Positions 25,701-34,669 of a stretch of 64,000 bases of DNA are shown here, one piece after another; positions within the stretch are counted from its first letter, which is position 1, and each line of letters begins with the position of its first letter. Source of the stretch: Callorhinus ursinus (Eukaryota; Chordata; Mammalia; Carnivora; Otariidae); assembly GCF_003265705.1 (NCBI RefSeq), contig NW_020313057.1, positions 4,009,075 through 4,073,074 on the forward strand, written 5' to 3'. A model generated the notes under the pieces. The model worked only from the letters and a program-made list of their open reading frames with translations, ran no database searches and was not told where the DNA came from. The translations under genes were made by a program, and so were the position numbers.

Positions 25701-28700
25701 ACAATCTCAGGTTGACCAAGATCTCATATAGAGAAAGAAATCAGGATTGAGCATGATTAAGCATAGTATTTGCTGGGAGAGAATTCTGATATAACCAAAA
25801 GCCAATTTCTTCCCTTTACAAAGAAGGAAATGGACATCCTTAAAGATTAAAGGTCAACCTAAGCTCACATAGCTAAGGAGAATGAGGCTCAGGACCCAGG
25901 TTTTCTGACTTGCCAGGCCACCAAATCATCTTCCTGTTACCTCGGTCAAGTGCGATTTTAAAACCTGTTAGATCTTTTTTAAGATCCACTGTGCTGGACA
26001 GGTCTGCAATTTCAGAACTTCCTGAGATTGACGACCTCTTCCTTCTAGGCAAGCTCTCCTGAGGGACTGGGAACTCGGCCTCTCCCCCACAGTCGGGATG
26101 ACAGTGTCACAGGGGCCACATGTACCCCCAAAACAATGACAAGTGAAATGCAGCAGGCATAATACAGTGAAAAGCCCAAGGACTCTGTACAACCAGGTCT
26201 TCTGTAAGTAGAGCATTCTTTACAAATTTAAACTTCAGAGAGCAATCCAACGATAGCGAGGCAATCTACGAATTTACTAGCAGCTCTCTCAAAATAAAAT
26301 ACTGATGGGCTTAAGGTAGAGAAATCAAGGACACGAGCACCCACAGTCAGCTTGTGATGGAGCAGCTAAGAAATCAGTAAGATGGCTTACACTATTACAA
26401 CTCTGTGGAGTGATTTTCTTCAATATAACCCCAAAAGTCACCCAGTCTATTTCTTCTAGCTTCTCACTTGCCATCTTTTCCTTGAGCTGAGACAGTCTGA
26501 TCAGTTTTCGGCCGACCATTTTCTTGTTCATCTCTGTGGAGGACACTCGAGGCCGCCTGAGTCAAGAAACCAGCAATGATTAGATTAATATTCTAATCTT
26601 TTATTATCCTAATAAGAGATTACCTGGCACCATAGCAGGTTGGTTAGAAGAGATGTTTTGGGCAGAACTCTTCTCTGAAGTACCTGTTCTCAGGGAGGTT
26701 TGGTTATGTAGTATGGACAAGGCAAAGATTTTTATGGCAGATAAATAAAAATAAGAATTTTTAAAGCTAGTTTATGATTCCTTGGATAGAGAACTGGAGC
26801 TTATACAGAAAACAAGAACGATCGCACATTCTTTAAGTTCTTATAAATTATAATGTATGTTACAATTGTCTTTTAAAAGTAATCTCTTCTGACTTTAATA
26901 CAAAATCATGAATTGATACTAAGAATAAGAGTTAAATTTCATCAGTTCTGTAAGAATTTCACACAGTCTCTAATTTCTAATTGGATTTTTTAAACCCAAC
27001 ATTTTCATATAACAATAGAGACTTGGAATCTAGCTTCAGTTAATATATTCTTACTCTCATGACTGGCCAAACACTTGTGGATTTGTAAAAGTTGTTTTTC
27101 TCTAGGAGAATATTAATACCTATTCTGTACTTGATCATATTATATATTCAAGGACAAAAGAAAACAAACAAACCCATGCCTTTTGACTATTTCAAAAGTC
27201 TTTAGGAATAGAAAGTCATAGAGCTAACTCTGAAGCAATTAAGAATAATCAGGAGAAAAACACTGATGCAGGTGGAGAAATCCTTCTCGTGGCCTGATTT
27301 CTGTGAGTGAATCGGTTACTCTTATGTTACTGCCCTTTTCAGTATTTTCAGGGCCTGAGGTGCAGGTATAACAATTACAAAGAGACTCAAACAATTGTGC
27401 AATCTCCTAAATCTGTAGGCTGCTCAGCAGCTCTGGCTGAGTTTTGACTTTTGTCTACCTCCAGTCAATCCACGTGTGCAGTGCACTACCATTAGCACCA
27501 TCTTTCTCTGTGGGGAATTTCAACTGAGAACTCATTGGGGCAGGCAGGATCATCTTGGTAGGGGGGTGTTTACTTTGGGAAAAAAAAACCCTGCGGTGCC
27601 CTCAGTGGGAACCACAGCTTTTACTGCATCCCACCCCACAGGCTGCCTCAGATGTAATTGGGTACGTTCTTCCGATTTTGCAGAGTACAGAGTCTTTACA
27701 ATACACTTTAACAGCTACATTCTCCTCCTGCTCAATATATAATCTAAGACCTTAGCAGTTTTAGTTTAGATTGACAAGGGTTAGATGTTCTAGAGGGACT
27801 GTACTTAGCTACTCAGAGGGACTGTACAAAAAGCAATGTGGTCTCAGAGTAAGGATCCCTGCTCTGCCTGGGGCTTTGACAGAATAAGAGAGATACAATG
27901 GAGTAGGGGTATGGAGCACAGAAGATTTAAAGGGCTTTTAAATGAACTGATCCTGGGATGTATGCCTATTTTAACCAAGTACCTTAATTTCCCCACAGTT
28001 GTAACTGAAGCAAAGGACGTAAATTTGCCTTAAAAGTTCTGAGGAGGAAAAAGAGCACAGATACTTTTCTTAACATTAGTTATAAGAAGATACTACTATC
28101 CTGGTTAAACTGCATATACCTTATGGATTTAAAAATAGTCTCCATCACTGTTTCTGATTAAATATACTATTATTTATTTGTCCATTTCCTTTTTTTAAAT
28201 TATGTTTTAGTAAACAAGAAAAAGTCTTCTTTAAACATTTCACATGCAAACTGTTCTGAATGCTGTGGCTCGTCTTAATGCCAAATTCAAGAGCTGGTGG
28301 TGTTAAGTGGATTTGCTGTACAAACACATTATTTCTAGAAGGCTCAATCCTTGGGAAGGAGGACAGGTGGGCCATGAGAACAGAGTGAGAGACCTTTACA
28401 CTTACTGACCTGAGCCTCAGACCCGAGAAGGCTTCCACAGAAACCACTGTCTGAGCCGGTTCTGCAGAACTCCTGAGGGTCCCTGAGCTCTGATCTCTGG
28501 TCAACCCACTAGGTTTGTTTCCAGGAGTAGTTTGGAGTGGTTGGAGAGGTGTACTTGTCATCCTCAAAGATGAGCTTCTGGGCTCTAGAAAATTAACATA
28601 GAAGTTAAGTGAAAGGAAAAATCACACTGATCCTTACAAAATTTGTTTTTATAGAATTGTTTCTTTTTAAATCAACATATGCAATAACCAGATCTTGAGA

Positions 28701-31700
28701 ACAAAGGAAGCCCACAAGACCATTTCTGTACTACCCTCCAAACCTTTTCAGTGTAGTCCGAAAGAACTTCCTGTGACAACGGAAAGGTTATACACTGATG
28801 CTGTCTGATTTGGTGGCCACCAAGCACTTAAAATGGATTAGTGTTTCCAAAGAAATGAATGTCTAATTTTATTTAATCTAATTTAAACTTAAAAAGCCCC
28901 ATGTAGCAGGTGGCAGCTGTATTACAGTGCTGTTCTCAAACACAGTTCCCATGTGCAATGACATTTACTGAGTATGCCCCATACAGAGCGCTGTGGTAGA
29001 CTCCACAAGGGAGTTAAGAGCCCTCCTTCAGGGATCAATGATTAGTGATTTGTGTGCAGATCAACTTCTACCTGAAGAAAACCCAAAGTTAACTTCCTTT
29101 TCTTTGTTTGTTTCTGGTTTCATCTCATCCCATTCTGCTCCGTTTCATTTTATTGGTGGTGGTGGTGGTAAGGAACTAGGGGGGACCAGGGTATTCTACT
29201 GTCTTGCTTGCATTAAATATCCTCAGTGTGGTTAGTTTTCTTACTTCCGAAGTGTTTGATAATGTTCCTGAAGGTCAGAAAACTTGGATATTTTCCTTAA
29301 TATATATCACTTTCTCTGAAATAACACTGTGTTGTTTACCTTCAAAGAAACTTTGGGTCATTAGTGGCTCCCAAGCTAGGGGTCAGGACAAACCTAGAAC
29401 TTTAGAATCTCTAGAAAGCCTGCCCATGCCTCACCCTTCAAAACTAAACTTTGGACACTACCTGATGAAATACCTTAGTAATGTCAAAGGTCCTAAAGAA
29501 GGATGCCATTCATAAGTGGATACATGGAATATATAATTTATGTCAAATGTGAACACGGAGAGGCTGTTATTCTCTGCTATTGTGTTGTATGCCACTGCTA
29601 TTCAAAACGGCCTTTTTGAACAGGAGTGGTCAGTAATATGCTGCTTACTCTGAGTAACCAGACCATTTTGTCTGAGATATTCCAAAGAATTATTACCATG
29701 TGCAAACTGAGGCAGTGCACCAAAATCAATACATATGGCTCATATATATTTTTCATTCTAACTGTGTGCTCTTACATGTGGGCTGAACCAGAAATATATT
29801 TGAGTATATACATCTCTACTCCGGGCAAAGAAGTCTTTTCTAAAGAATGGACCCTCTGCTTTAATACAACCTGGCTTCAAATAAAACTTGGCCACTTTAA
29901 AAGAAATCTGTGCCTTGAACCCAGAGGCCCAAAGACTCAATCTCTGGATTTCATTAGAACTCAATCCAGGGGTTACTTTACACTTACAATTCAAGTCAAC
30001 TATAAGACTCTAGAGCTTAAAAAAATTCAATTCATTGTTTTAGTAAATACAGCTAATCTGTATCTAAGGATTTTCCAAGCACTCTGAGATATAGAGAAAG
30101 ATTACAAAATATAGCATATGGCTCTCATTCCCAGCAAACTTACTTTTCTCAAAGGGCAGATAAGATGGACCCCTGGCCCTCCCCCGCAGACAGATATGAT
30201 AGTGCCAAACTGAATTTTAAATAGAGCAAGAGTAGTGAAAAACCAGGGAGGCCTTGAGTACTACACCTGCAGGTGAAACCTTTGGTGTCCGAGCCACCCG
30301 CTTGGTTTTTGGTAGAGTAGGGACATCAAGCTCTGCAGAAAAGCACATCGACTCCTGAATTCTCTGAACTTTCTTCTCTTTAAGAGGGGGGCGTGGAGAC
30401 TTCTCTACTTTATTAAAAGAAAAAAAAATAAACAAAATTTAGAAAGGGGCTCAAAGGTAATTTTGCCAGTAGCTGGATGCAGAAATAATGCTATAATTTC
30501 TTAATAATGGAATTGCATACTATTCCTAGAATTACAGTCTCATTACCAGATTTAGGCAGAAGGGGTGGACTTGTAGGCTGCTTAATTGTTGCCATTTTTA
30601 GCTGCTCTTGTAAGGATTTCATCTGCTCTTGCAACTTCTTTAATTCATCTAGGAAAGAAAAATATGTTGATTTAAGATCCACAGCAGAAGAAATATTATA
30701 CATGACAAAAATGCTGGAATTATTTTTGGTGTCTACTCCCCCACCTTGAAACCCTGAGACCCACAATATAATCACATACTGAGAGCTACCATTAACTTTT
30801 GCACTTCAAAGAGGCCCCTCAGAGAAATTAACTTTGTGTTTTCAGTAATCAAGCCTCTAATACCTAAGCTAGTTATGAACCGGTACTACTGACAAATATC
30901 AGATATATATCCGCAGTTAACAAGTTTTTAGGTGTCAGGGAATGATTATTATCTCATAAACTGAATACCATAATTAATACAATAAATGCTGACTCCTCTA
31001 TTAGAAGAAACAGCCAACCACTGAATTTGGTTAGAATTTCAAAATATGTAAGACAATCTCACAAATAAAAGGGCACTCCTGAAAGCTTCTGTTCAGAAAT
31101 GGTCTCCCGCCCAAACAGAATGAGGAGAAGGCTGCAGTGCTGCCCCTGGCTCCACATGCATATAAATCTCTAAGTAAGATTTTTCTGTAACAGGCACAAA
31201 AGATGGTGGAGCCATTCTGGGAAGGACCAATTACAGCTGGCTGACACTGGGACAGGGGGCCTCTACATGCTGAAATGCTGGCCCTAAATGTCTCATCTAC
31301 TAATTCCCACCCTTTGTTTTGGCCATTTATCTCCATCCTGACTCAGCAACTATTTTGATGAAAACTGTCCGCTCCATCCATTCTATCTCGAAGAAATTAG
31401 AAAAGCAAGTAGTTAGGGCACCTTGCAACTCTTGATTAGTTTTCCCCTGACTGGGAGCAGAAGTGGGGAGGACTCTATTTTTAGGTGATTGCTGCGTGGG
31501 AACTTCTTCATCTGTTAAGTCCCCCATATCTCCAAAAAGAGTGGCCAAATTTTCCTTTCGGTCTTCAGTGTCTCCCAGTTCTCCATCAGCAGCCTCCTCT
31601 GAATAAGATTCACCGTCACCATCTGCATCAAAGAGCTCGTCATATGCATCAGGTTCACCATCCTCCTGGGTCAAGGGGTGACTCTCTTCTGGACTACAAT

Positions 31701-34587
31701 CCAAGGCGGACTCATTCTCCTCCAGCAGTGCAGTCAGCAGAGACAAATCATCTTCTTCCCCTGGGGAGAAAGAAGGGCAGAAAGTAAACCTACCTGAGAA
31801 AAACCAACATTGACAAGCACAGTGAATTAAAACATTCACCATTAATAAGGCAACTGAAACGACTCCGCTGATTCACCATTTTGCCTGGTAAAACTGTTGT
31901 TCTTGTGTCCATCTTTCCTCTTTCCAGGTGCTTAGAGGCACTGGGCTAAGGAGGAAGGGGCTAGTATCTGCTTAGTGAACCTAGTGGGCCATGCACGGGG
32001 CTGCATCTTTTTAGCCGTGCTACTTCAGCTGATGAGCAACTGCCTGCATGCCGACTTCCAAGAAACCCAACCCATAAAGGGAATAATCCAAAAACACACT
32101 AAACATACATTTAGGCTCTTTTTAATTGTTTGAGGGAAAAAAATTTCAAGTGTAGAAAAGGTACAAAGAATTACATAAAATGTGCTTATATATCATCACC
32201 CAGAATTAGCCATTTGTCATGTTTGCTTCTTGCCTTTATGTTAGATAACTTAAAAAAAAAAAGTTTATTAAGTTTATTGTGCCAAATCTTAGCTCAATTC
32301 CTTCCACTGCCTCCATGCCCCACTGCAGTAAGTATCATAATTTTGGTATATCATTCTAGTCTATTTATCATATTTTTTCATTCAACATTGCATGTATGAT
32401 TGATCTAAATCAAAACATACAGTTCTAGTTTACTTCTTTCAGTTGCTAGATGGCATTCCATAGTAAGACTATCACATTTTATTAACCCATATTTTTAATC
32501 CAATAAAGGACATATGAGCTATATCCAATTCTTTCCCACCACAAACTATGCAGCAACCATGAGTGCGTCTTGCAATCTGTGTGTTTCCTGGAAATACCTA
32601 TCAGAAGTGGAATTGCTGGACTGTTGGGTATGCACATTTTCCAACTTTCCCAGATACTGCCAAACTGCTCCCAAAGTGGTTACATCCTCACTTGCATTGC
32701 ATGTAAGTACCATTTCTTCTTACTACCTCACCAATATCTGATATGTCACTTAAAATTTCTTGCTAGTCTGATGATTTTAAAAGGCACCTCATTGTTCTGA
32801 TTTGCATTTCCAGCATTCTCATAAGGCAAAGAATTGTTTCTGTTTATTGGCCCCTTGGATTTCTTCTTTCTTGATTTATTTTCTGTGCCCATTTTTTTCT
32901 ATTTGGGCATTAATCCTTTATAAATCTGAGCCATTTTAAAGCAAAGACATTAAGGATATTTCATGCACCCCCTTCACCTCAAAGATAAGGGCTGAAGTCC
33001 AGAGAGGTCAAAGGCCTGTTCAGGACCATATGGTGAAAGAGGTCAGCGAGGGAGTCTGGCTTAGGATGGAGATCTCTAGATCCAATATTCTTTCCACCAC
33101 TCTGCACTCTTAGCAGATGGAAAACAGCCAGTAGCCAAACTCATGGCCTAGAATCTGATAAAAGGGTCTAAATCTTAAAGTCAGAGGTTGCATAATAATT
33201 TGTCCGAATTGCTTAGTCAACAAACACTACAAAACTACAGGACACAGCAAGAGAGAAGAGGCAATCTGGCTCCCTGTGCTCTGGGTGAGACTGCCACATT
33301 CCCTCAAGAGAGCCAAGAGGCCCTCCCCTGTCTTGTTCCCAGCTCTGGAAGAGAGCACACTCCAAGAAGAGGCCTTGGCTCACACCACTGGGAGCCCCAG
33401 GTGACAAATGTGGCCAAGTGGCTCCATACCCTTCCTCGAACCCAGTTTCTTTCATGAGAGGACCAGGTCTAATCCCGTGATACCTCCCATCCTGGTTTAA
33501 CTCAGTCACCACTGAAAATCCTGTCTTCTCCATGTTATGCCGACCCAATCTCCCTGCTTCCTCAGTCCATTTATATACGCTGGACCCTCTTCCTCTCAGC
33601 TCCTCAAGGACTTAAGCCTGTAAGCACCAGCTCTCTTCCCCACATCACCCATTATTCTCTGTCTTCGGGAGCATTTCTCTCAGCATACAAATTCATTCTA
33701 GTTTCTTCCAACGTACCAACTACCTGATATTTTCCTACTTATTTGTTATTATCTTGCTCTCTGTACTAGAACTGAAGCAGGAATGTTGTTCAACCATGTA
33801 TCCCCAGCACCAGTAAATGCTCTGATTTTGTCTATACTGGACCAAATTGTTAACACCGTGCCAATCAGATGAATGTTTATTAGATACAATCTCTTAGAGA
33901 ACACATACCATTCACCACTTACTTTCATAACTATCTCCTAGCAAATATTTATACTTTATATTACATTAACCGCCCTGAAGGTAATTTGATGATTTTCGGA
34001 AACAGGACACTATTAATTTACCAAAGGTACAATCAACGTCACATGTTATTATAGTGTGAAGAGTTTCAACATTTGGTTTCAACCAAATGTTGAAACCAAA
34101 AAGTTTCAACTTTTTTGAAAAGGGCAGGGTATAAAATTAGAAAGGACTATAAGAGTTTAACCTAGAGCTAGACTAAAACCATTTCAACAGACTTCAAAAT
34201 TAATCGTGAACTCTGCAGTCAAACTGCCTGGGTTCAAATCCCTGCTCTGGAAGTCTCACCTGTGACAAATTACTAAACATCTATCTTCCACTCTAAAAAA
34301 TACAGTTGCTCAGAGGACTAAGGCAGTTAATATAAGTAGGGACCTTAGAACAGTGCTTGGCACATTGTAAGTACATGTCAACTATCGTTATTATGAAAGA
34401 CAATCACTGCTGCCAGGAGATACAATCCCACCTGATTAAAACAAGTAACATTCACTGACTGAAGTGAGATCTTCTCTGAACCACTCAGACAATACTTGAG
34501 GGAGGCGTAATACCTATTTTCACGATTTTGCAAGTAGAATAAATGGACAAAACGGTGGTTTTGCCTGAAAGAGAACTTACCATCCAT
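9705..34587 (-). CDS. MCM10: MCM10 coding region, exons 2-18 (3' end of gene beyond the window)
   Basis: MCM10 is a nuclear replication initiation factor that binds the CMG helicase, DNA and polymerase alpha and supports origin firing. Seventeen coding exons on the minus strand (34581-34587 through 9705-9850) sum to 2495 bases, giving 831 codons plus two bases with no internal stop, and all intron phases agree. The protein has an acidic N-terminus, a coiled-coil segment near residues 117-137, a conserved internal OB-fold/zinc region (about 235-430) with C389-x9-C399-x8-C408-x2-C411-x2-H414, and a C-terminal zinc region with C781, C784, C795, H800 and then C814, C816, C831. The human protein has 875 residues. 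Adding the known human tail of about 42 residues predicts about 873 here, so only the last exon or exons are missing. I recognised the family from conserved stretches such as SLLTALLEENESALD, EIDWVTFGVILKK and CQDGFYYGGVSSASYAAS. Confidence 0.97.
10538..10820 (+). repeat. (GGGGA)n / (GGAA)n / (GAAA)n purine tract with a 10-N gap
   Basis: A long pure-purine tract in the intron between MCM10 exons 17 and 18. The gap 10636-10645 lies inside it, so its true length is unknown. The long low-complexity open frames here are artefacts. Confidence 0.97.
10935..11432 (+). mobile_element. ERVL-MaLR type LTR relic
   Basis: The order of conserved words matches MLT1/MST-like solitary LTRs: TAGGCCCAATGGAATCATAA, GGGCCCTTAAAAGTGGAGG, TAGAGCCTCCAGAAGGAACG, TACAGAAGTGCAAGATAATAAA. 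No internal retroviral genes accompany it. The exact subfamily is uncertain. Confidence 0.6.
12271..12384 (-). CDS. MCM10: MCM10 exon 17 (residues 746-783), start of the C-terminal zinc region
   Basis: 114 bases, 38 codons: AEAELQERYFEPLVKKEQME and CRVVTCKT. C776 and C781 lie here. The acceptor is CATTCCAG and the donor GTGAGT. Confidence 0.97.
13368..13545 (-). mobile_element. Carnivore SINE with 17-bp target duplication
   Basis: Lies in the intron between MCM10 exons 16 and 17. GGATTATTCACTGTTTA flanks both ends (13351-13367 and 13547-13563). Confidence 0.95.
14287..14405 (-). CDS. MCM10: MCM10 exon 16 (residues 706-745)
   Basis: 119 bases encode EDDLEPARKRRREQLAYLES then EEFQKILKAKSKHTGILKE, a conserved charged helix. 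The donor is GAG then GTAAGG. The acceptor CTCTAG has a short pyrimidine tract. Confidence 0.96.
15054..15195 (-). CDS. MCM10: MCM10 exon 15 (residues 659-706)
   Basis: 142 bases encode LAAITKLRAKGQILTKTDPN, a lysine-rich stretch and DVLEVKERVE, the start of the C-terminal domain. The acceptor is TTTCTAG and the donor GTACTG. Confidence 0.96.
15490..15655 (+). mobile_element. MIR
   Basis: TTCTAGCTCTGCCACTTACT, then ACCTTACACAAATTACTTAA and ATAAAATGGAGATGATACTG match the MIR core and 3' part. Confidence 0.85.
15702..15780 (-). mobile_element. Old carnivore SINE fragment
   Basis: TTATTTATTTTTTCAGTAATC then CTCGAACACATGACCCCGAG is the complement of a short, diverged SINE without a recognisable head. 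Confidence 0.7.
15990..16192 (-). mobile_element. Carnivore SINE
   Basis: A poly-T run leads into GATTTTATTTATTTGACAG and the reverse head GAGCCACCCAGGCACCCC. AAAGAAGGATTCTTT-like flanks suggest a target duplication. Confidence 0.94.
16248..16462 (+). mobile_element. Carnivore SINE with target duplication
   Basis: AACAATTCCCAGA occurs at both ends. Lies about 60 bases from the previous SINE, in opposite orientation. Confidence 0.95.
16740..16968 (-). CDS. MCM10: MCM10 exon 14 (residues 582-658)
   Basis: 229 bases encode a variable Ser/Pro/Gln-rich linker and then the conserved PKLGRGISEGDDVLFFDESP and RPKLSALAEAKK. The acceptor is TTTCTTTAAAG and the donor a strong GTAAGT. Confidence 0.97.
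17440..17560 (-). mobile_element. MIR
   Basis: TTATAGATGAAGAAATTGAG, then AAGTGACAGGCTGAGGATTA is the complement of the MIR core. Confidence 0.7.
17560..18623. other. MCM10 intron sequence, nothing recognised
   Basis: Unique-looking intronic sequence with no recognised gene, RNA or clear repeat. It ends at the exon 13 donor. Confidence 0.6.
18624..18741 (-). CDS. MCM10: MCM10 exon 13 (residues 543-582)
   Basis: 118 bases encode GSPKPTFQSVSASALLRQQK and EMRRKRSEEIQKR, a basic helical segment. The acceptor is GTGTTTCAG and the donor GTAAGA. Confidence 0.95.
18827..18937 (-). CDS. MCM10: MCM10 exon 12 (residues 506-543)
   Basis: 111 bases encode IPQKSLSCSEEFRELMDLPT followed by GARNLKQHLAKA. 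The donor TCAG then GTAGAG was chosen over the upstream GTTATC because only it gives the correct phase into exon 13. The following intron is only 85 bases. Confidence 0.93.
19291..19485 (-). mobile_element. Carnivore SINE with 17-bp target duplication
   Basis: TGACTTAGACCTGTTTT lies at 19274-19290 and 19486-19502. Type with CGGGACTCCAGGATC. Confidence 0.96.
19814..19914 (-). CDS. MCM10: MCM10 exon 11 (residues 472-506)
   Basis: 101 bases encode AAAVAPKKKIQTTLTNLVVK and an IIQETQQKLG helix in the linker after the internal domain. The acceptor is CATTTCAG and the donor GTAATT. Confidence 0.95.
20080..20640 (+). mobile_element. Old L1 3' fragment with a (GT)n tract
   Basis: ATTCTGGAAAAGCAATATGG, ATTTATCTTAAAGAAATTAAG and GGCCACTAAAAATAATGCC are L1M-type 3' end words. 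A short (GT)n/(GC) tract lies at about 20489-20515. Confidence 0.65.
21351..21550 (-). CDS. MCM10: MCM10 exon 10 (residues 406-472), zinc finger and conserved basic region
   Basis: 200 bases. CEYCQYH supplies the remaining zinc ligands (C408/C411, H414). It is followed by the family-diagnostic FSGGRIPKRFARKG and CQDGFYYGGVSSASYAAS. The donor is AT then GTAAGA. Residue 472 (Ile) is completed by exon 11. Confidence 0.98.
21900..22565 (+). mobile_element. Old L1 3' end
   Basis: CACTTCACACCCACTAGGAT, GGAATATTCTTCAACCACAA and TGAACTGTACACTTTAAAAG in the correct L1 order. Situated in the intron between MCM10 exons 9 and 10. Confidence 0.85.
22939..23055 (-). CDS. MCM10: MCM10 exon 9 (residues 367-405), first half of the internal zinc finger
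   Basis: 117 bases, 39 codons, including IMGEALDLGTCKAKKKNGQP with zinc-ligand cysteines 389 and 399. The acceptor is TCTCTGCAG. The donor TTG then GTTGGT is weak but required by the phase-0 join to exon 10. Confidence 0.97.
23600..23792 (+). mobile_element. Older carnivore SINE subfamily
   Basis: GGGGCACCTCGGTGGTGCAG then CAACTCTTGGTTTCAGCTCAG. Diverged body; the tail is AAATAAATAAATCTTA followed by (CAAAA)n. Confidence 0.9.
24314..24514 (+). mobile_element. Carnivore SINE
   Basis: Head GGTGCCTGGGTGGCTCAG and tail AAATAAATAAATAAAATC. AAGAGTGGAGG / AAGAATGGAAGG are the probable flanking duplication. Confidence 0.94.
24515..24620 (+). repeat. (GGAA)n / (GAAAGAC)n purine repeat
   Basis: Simple purine-rich repeat extending the SINE tail to within about 35 bases of the exon 8 donor of MCM10. 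Confidence 0.9.
24652..24819 (-). CDS. MCM10: MCM10 exon 8 (residues 311-366), OB-fold
   Basis: 168 bases, exactly 56 codons. It encodes GKTFSIWRLNDLRDLTRYVS, LFLFGEVH and NANPMKPKDGSEE, the core of the DNA-binding OB-fold. The acceptor is TTGTTCCAG and the donor GTAAGA. A (GGAA)n tract and a SINE lie just downstream in the intron. Confidence 0.97.
25800..25945 (-). mobile_element. MIR
   Basis: TTTACAAAGAAGGAAATGGA, then CTAAGCTCACATAGCTAAGG is the complement of the MIR core. Confidence 0.6.
26391..26556 (-). CDS. MCM10: MCM10 exon 7 (residues 255-310), start of the internal domain
   Basis: 166 bases encode RPRVSSTEMNKKMVGRKLIR and the highly conserved EEIDWVTFGVILKK segment that begins the OB-fold. 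The acceptor is TGACTCAG. The donor is AGT then GTAAGC, in phase 0. Confidence 0.97.
26600..28400. other. MCM10 intron sequence, nothing recognised
   Basis: Long AT-rich intron between exons 6 and 7 with no clear gene or confident repeat. AGAGGGACTGTAC occurs twice (about 27793 and 27817). Confidence 0.5.
28410..28584 (-). CDS. MCM10: MCM10 exon 6 (residues 197-255)
   Basis: 175 bases encode a low-complexity Ser/Thr/Pro linker that ends in the conserved SVEAFSGLRLR, at the entry to the internal domain. The acceptor is TTTTCTAG. The donor CAG then GTCAGT is moderate, and the next exon restores codon 255 (AG+G). Confidence 0.95.
28585..30266. other. MCM10 intron sequence with a possible DNA-transposon relic
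   Basis: The stretch 28780-28950 resembles a non-autonomous hAT-type element (alternating AT-rich core and GGCCACCAAGCACTTAAAATG). A short (GGT)n lies at about 29155. Otherwise nothing recognised. Confidence 0.4.
30267..30407 (-). CDS. MCM10: MCM10 exon 5 (residues 150-197)
   Basis: 141 bases encode a basic, proline-rich linker beginning EKSPRPPLKEKKVQRIQ. The acceptor follows an A-rich stretch (TAATAAAG) with a poor pyrimidine tract. The exon is separated from exon 4 by an intron of only 139 bases. The donor is GTGTAG. Confidence 0.94.
30547..30648 (-). CDS. MCM10: MCM10 exon 4 (residues 116-150), coiled coil
   Basis: 102 bases encode a heptad-like helix (ELKKLQEQMKSLQEQL) that matches the N-terminal self-association coiled coil known for vertebrate MCM10. 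The acceptor is TTTCCTAG and the donor GTAATG. One residue is absent relative to human just before VEKSPRPPLKE (KS-VEK against KSPVEK). Confidence 0.96.
31422..31760 (-). CDS. MCM10: MCM10 exon 3 (residues 3-116), acidic N-terminal region
   Basis: 339 bases encode residues 4-115 plus split codons at both ends. The acceptor is a pyrimidine tract ending CCCCAG. The product is strongly acidic and contains ENLATLFGDMGDLTDEE. The donor is GTGCCC, a weak match, but it is the only one that keeps the frame into exon 4. Confidence 0.95.
32150..32935 (-). mobile_element. Old L1 3' end
   Basis: TTTCAGTTGCTAGATGGCAT, GTGGAATTGCTGGACTGTTG and CCTCATTGTTCTGATTTGCA are the complement of L1M 3' text. Lies in MCM10 intron 2. 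Confidence 0.8.
32985..33115 (-). mobile_element. MIR-like fragment
   Basis: GCTGAAGTCCAGAGAGGTCA, then GGACCATATGGTGAAAGAGG resembles the complement of a MIR. Confidence 0.5.
33560..33885 (+). mobile_element. L2 fragment
   Basis: TGTATCCCCAGCACCAGTAA then GATGAATGTTTATTAGATA follows the L2 3' end. Confidence 0.55.
34063..34115. repeat. Two adjacent perfect hairpins
   Basis: 34063-34078 (GTTTCAACATTTGGTT) is the exact reverse complement of 34081-34096 with a 2-base spacer TC. Next to it, 34098-34105 (AAAAAGTT) pairs with 34108-34115 (AACTTTTT), again around TC. Both share the core GTTTCAAC. No transposon family was recognised for it. Confidence 0.9.
34203..34395 (+). mobile_element. MIR
   Basis: CTGCCTGGGTTCAAATCCCTG, then ACAGTGCTTGGCACATTGTA is a nearly full MIR, just downstream of MCM10 exon 2. 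Confidence 0.9.
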
Positions 34588-34669
34588 GCTGTCCAGGGAA
34601 CAGTTGTGATCAAGGACTTCCAAGAATCAGGCGCCCAGGAGATGGCAGTAATGTCGAATCTTGGCTACG
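34581..34669 (-). CDS. MCM10: MCM10 exon 2, carrying the start codon (7 coding bases)
   Basis: The start codon is at 34587-34585. The coding part is ATG GAT G, followed directly by a strong donor GTAAGT at 34580. The first base of codon 3 joins GG at 31760, giving M-D-G-E-E-D-D-L, which matches the human start M-D-E-E-E-D-N-L. The proposed 5' border at 34669 uses an acceptor with a pyrimidine-rich tract ending in CATAG; this border is less certain than the coding part. Confidence 0.85.

Noticed and set aside
29626..30087. 153-codon plus-strand open frame
   Set aside because: Lies in an MCM10 intron; its translation shows no domain or family likeness, and no promoter or splice support was seen.
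31761..31842. ATG at 31842 as the MCM10 start, in frame with exon 3
   Set aside because: The intervening residues do not resemble MCM10, a good acceptor precedes 31760, and an exact ATG GAT G donor exon lies at 34581-34587.
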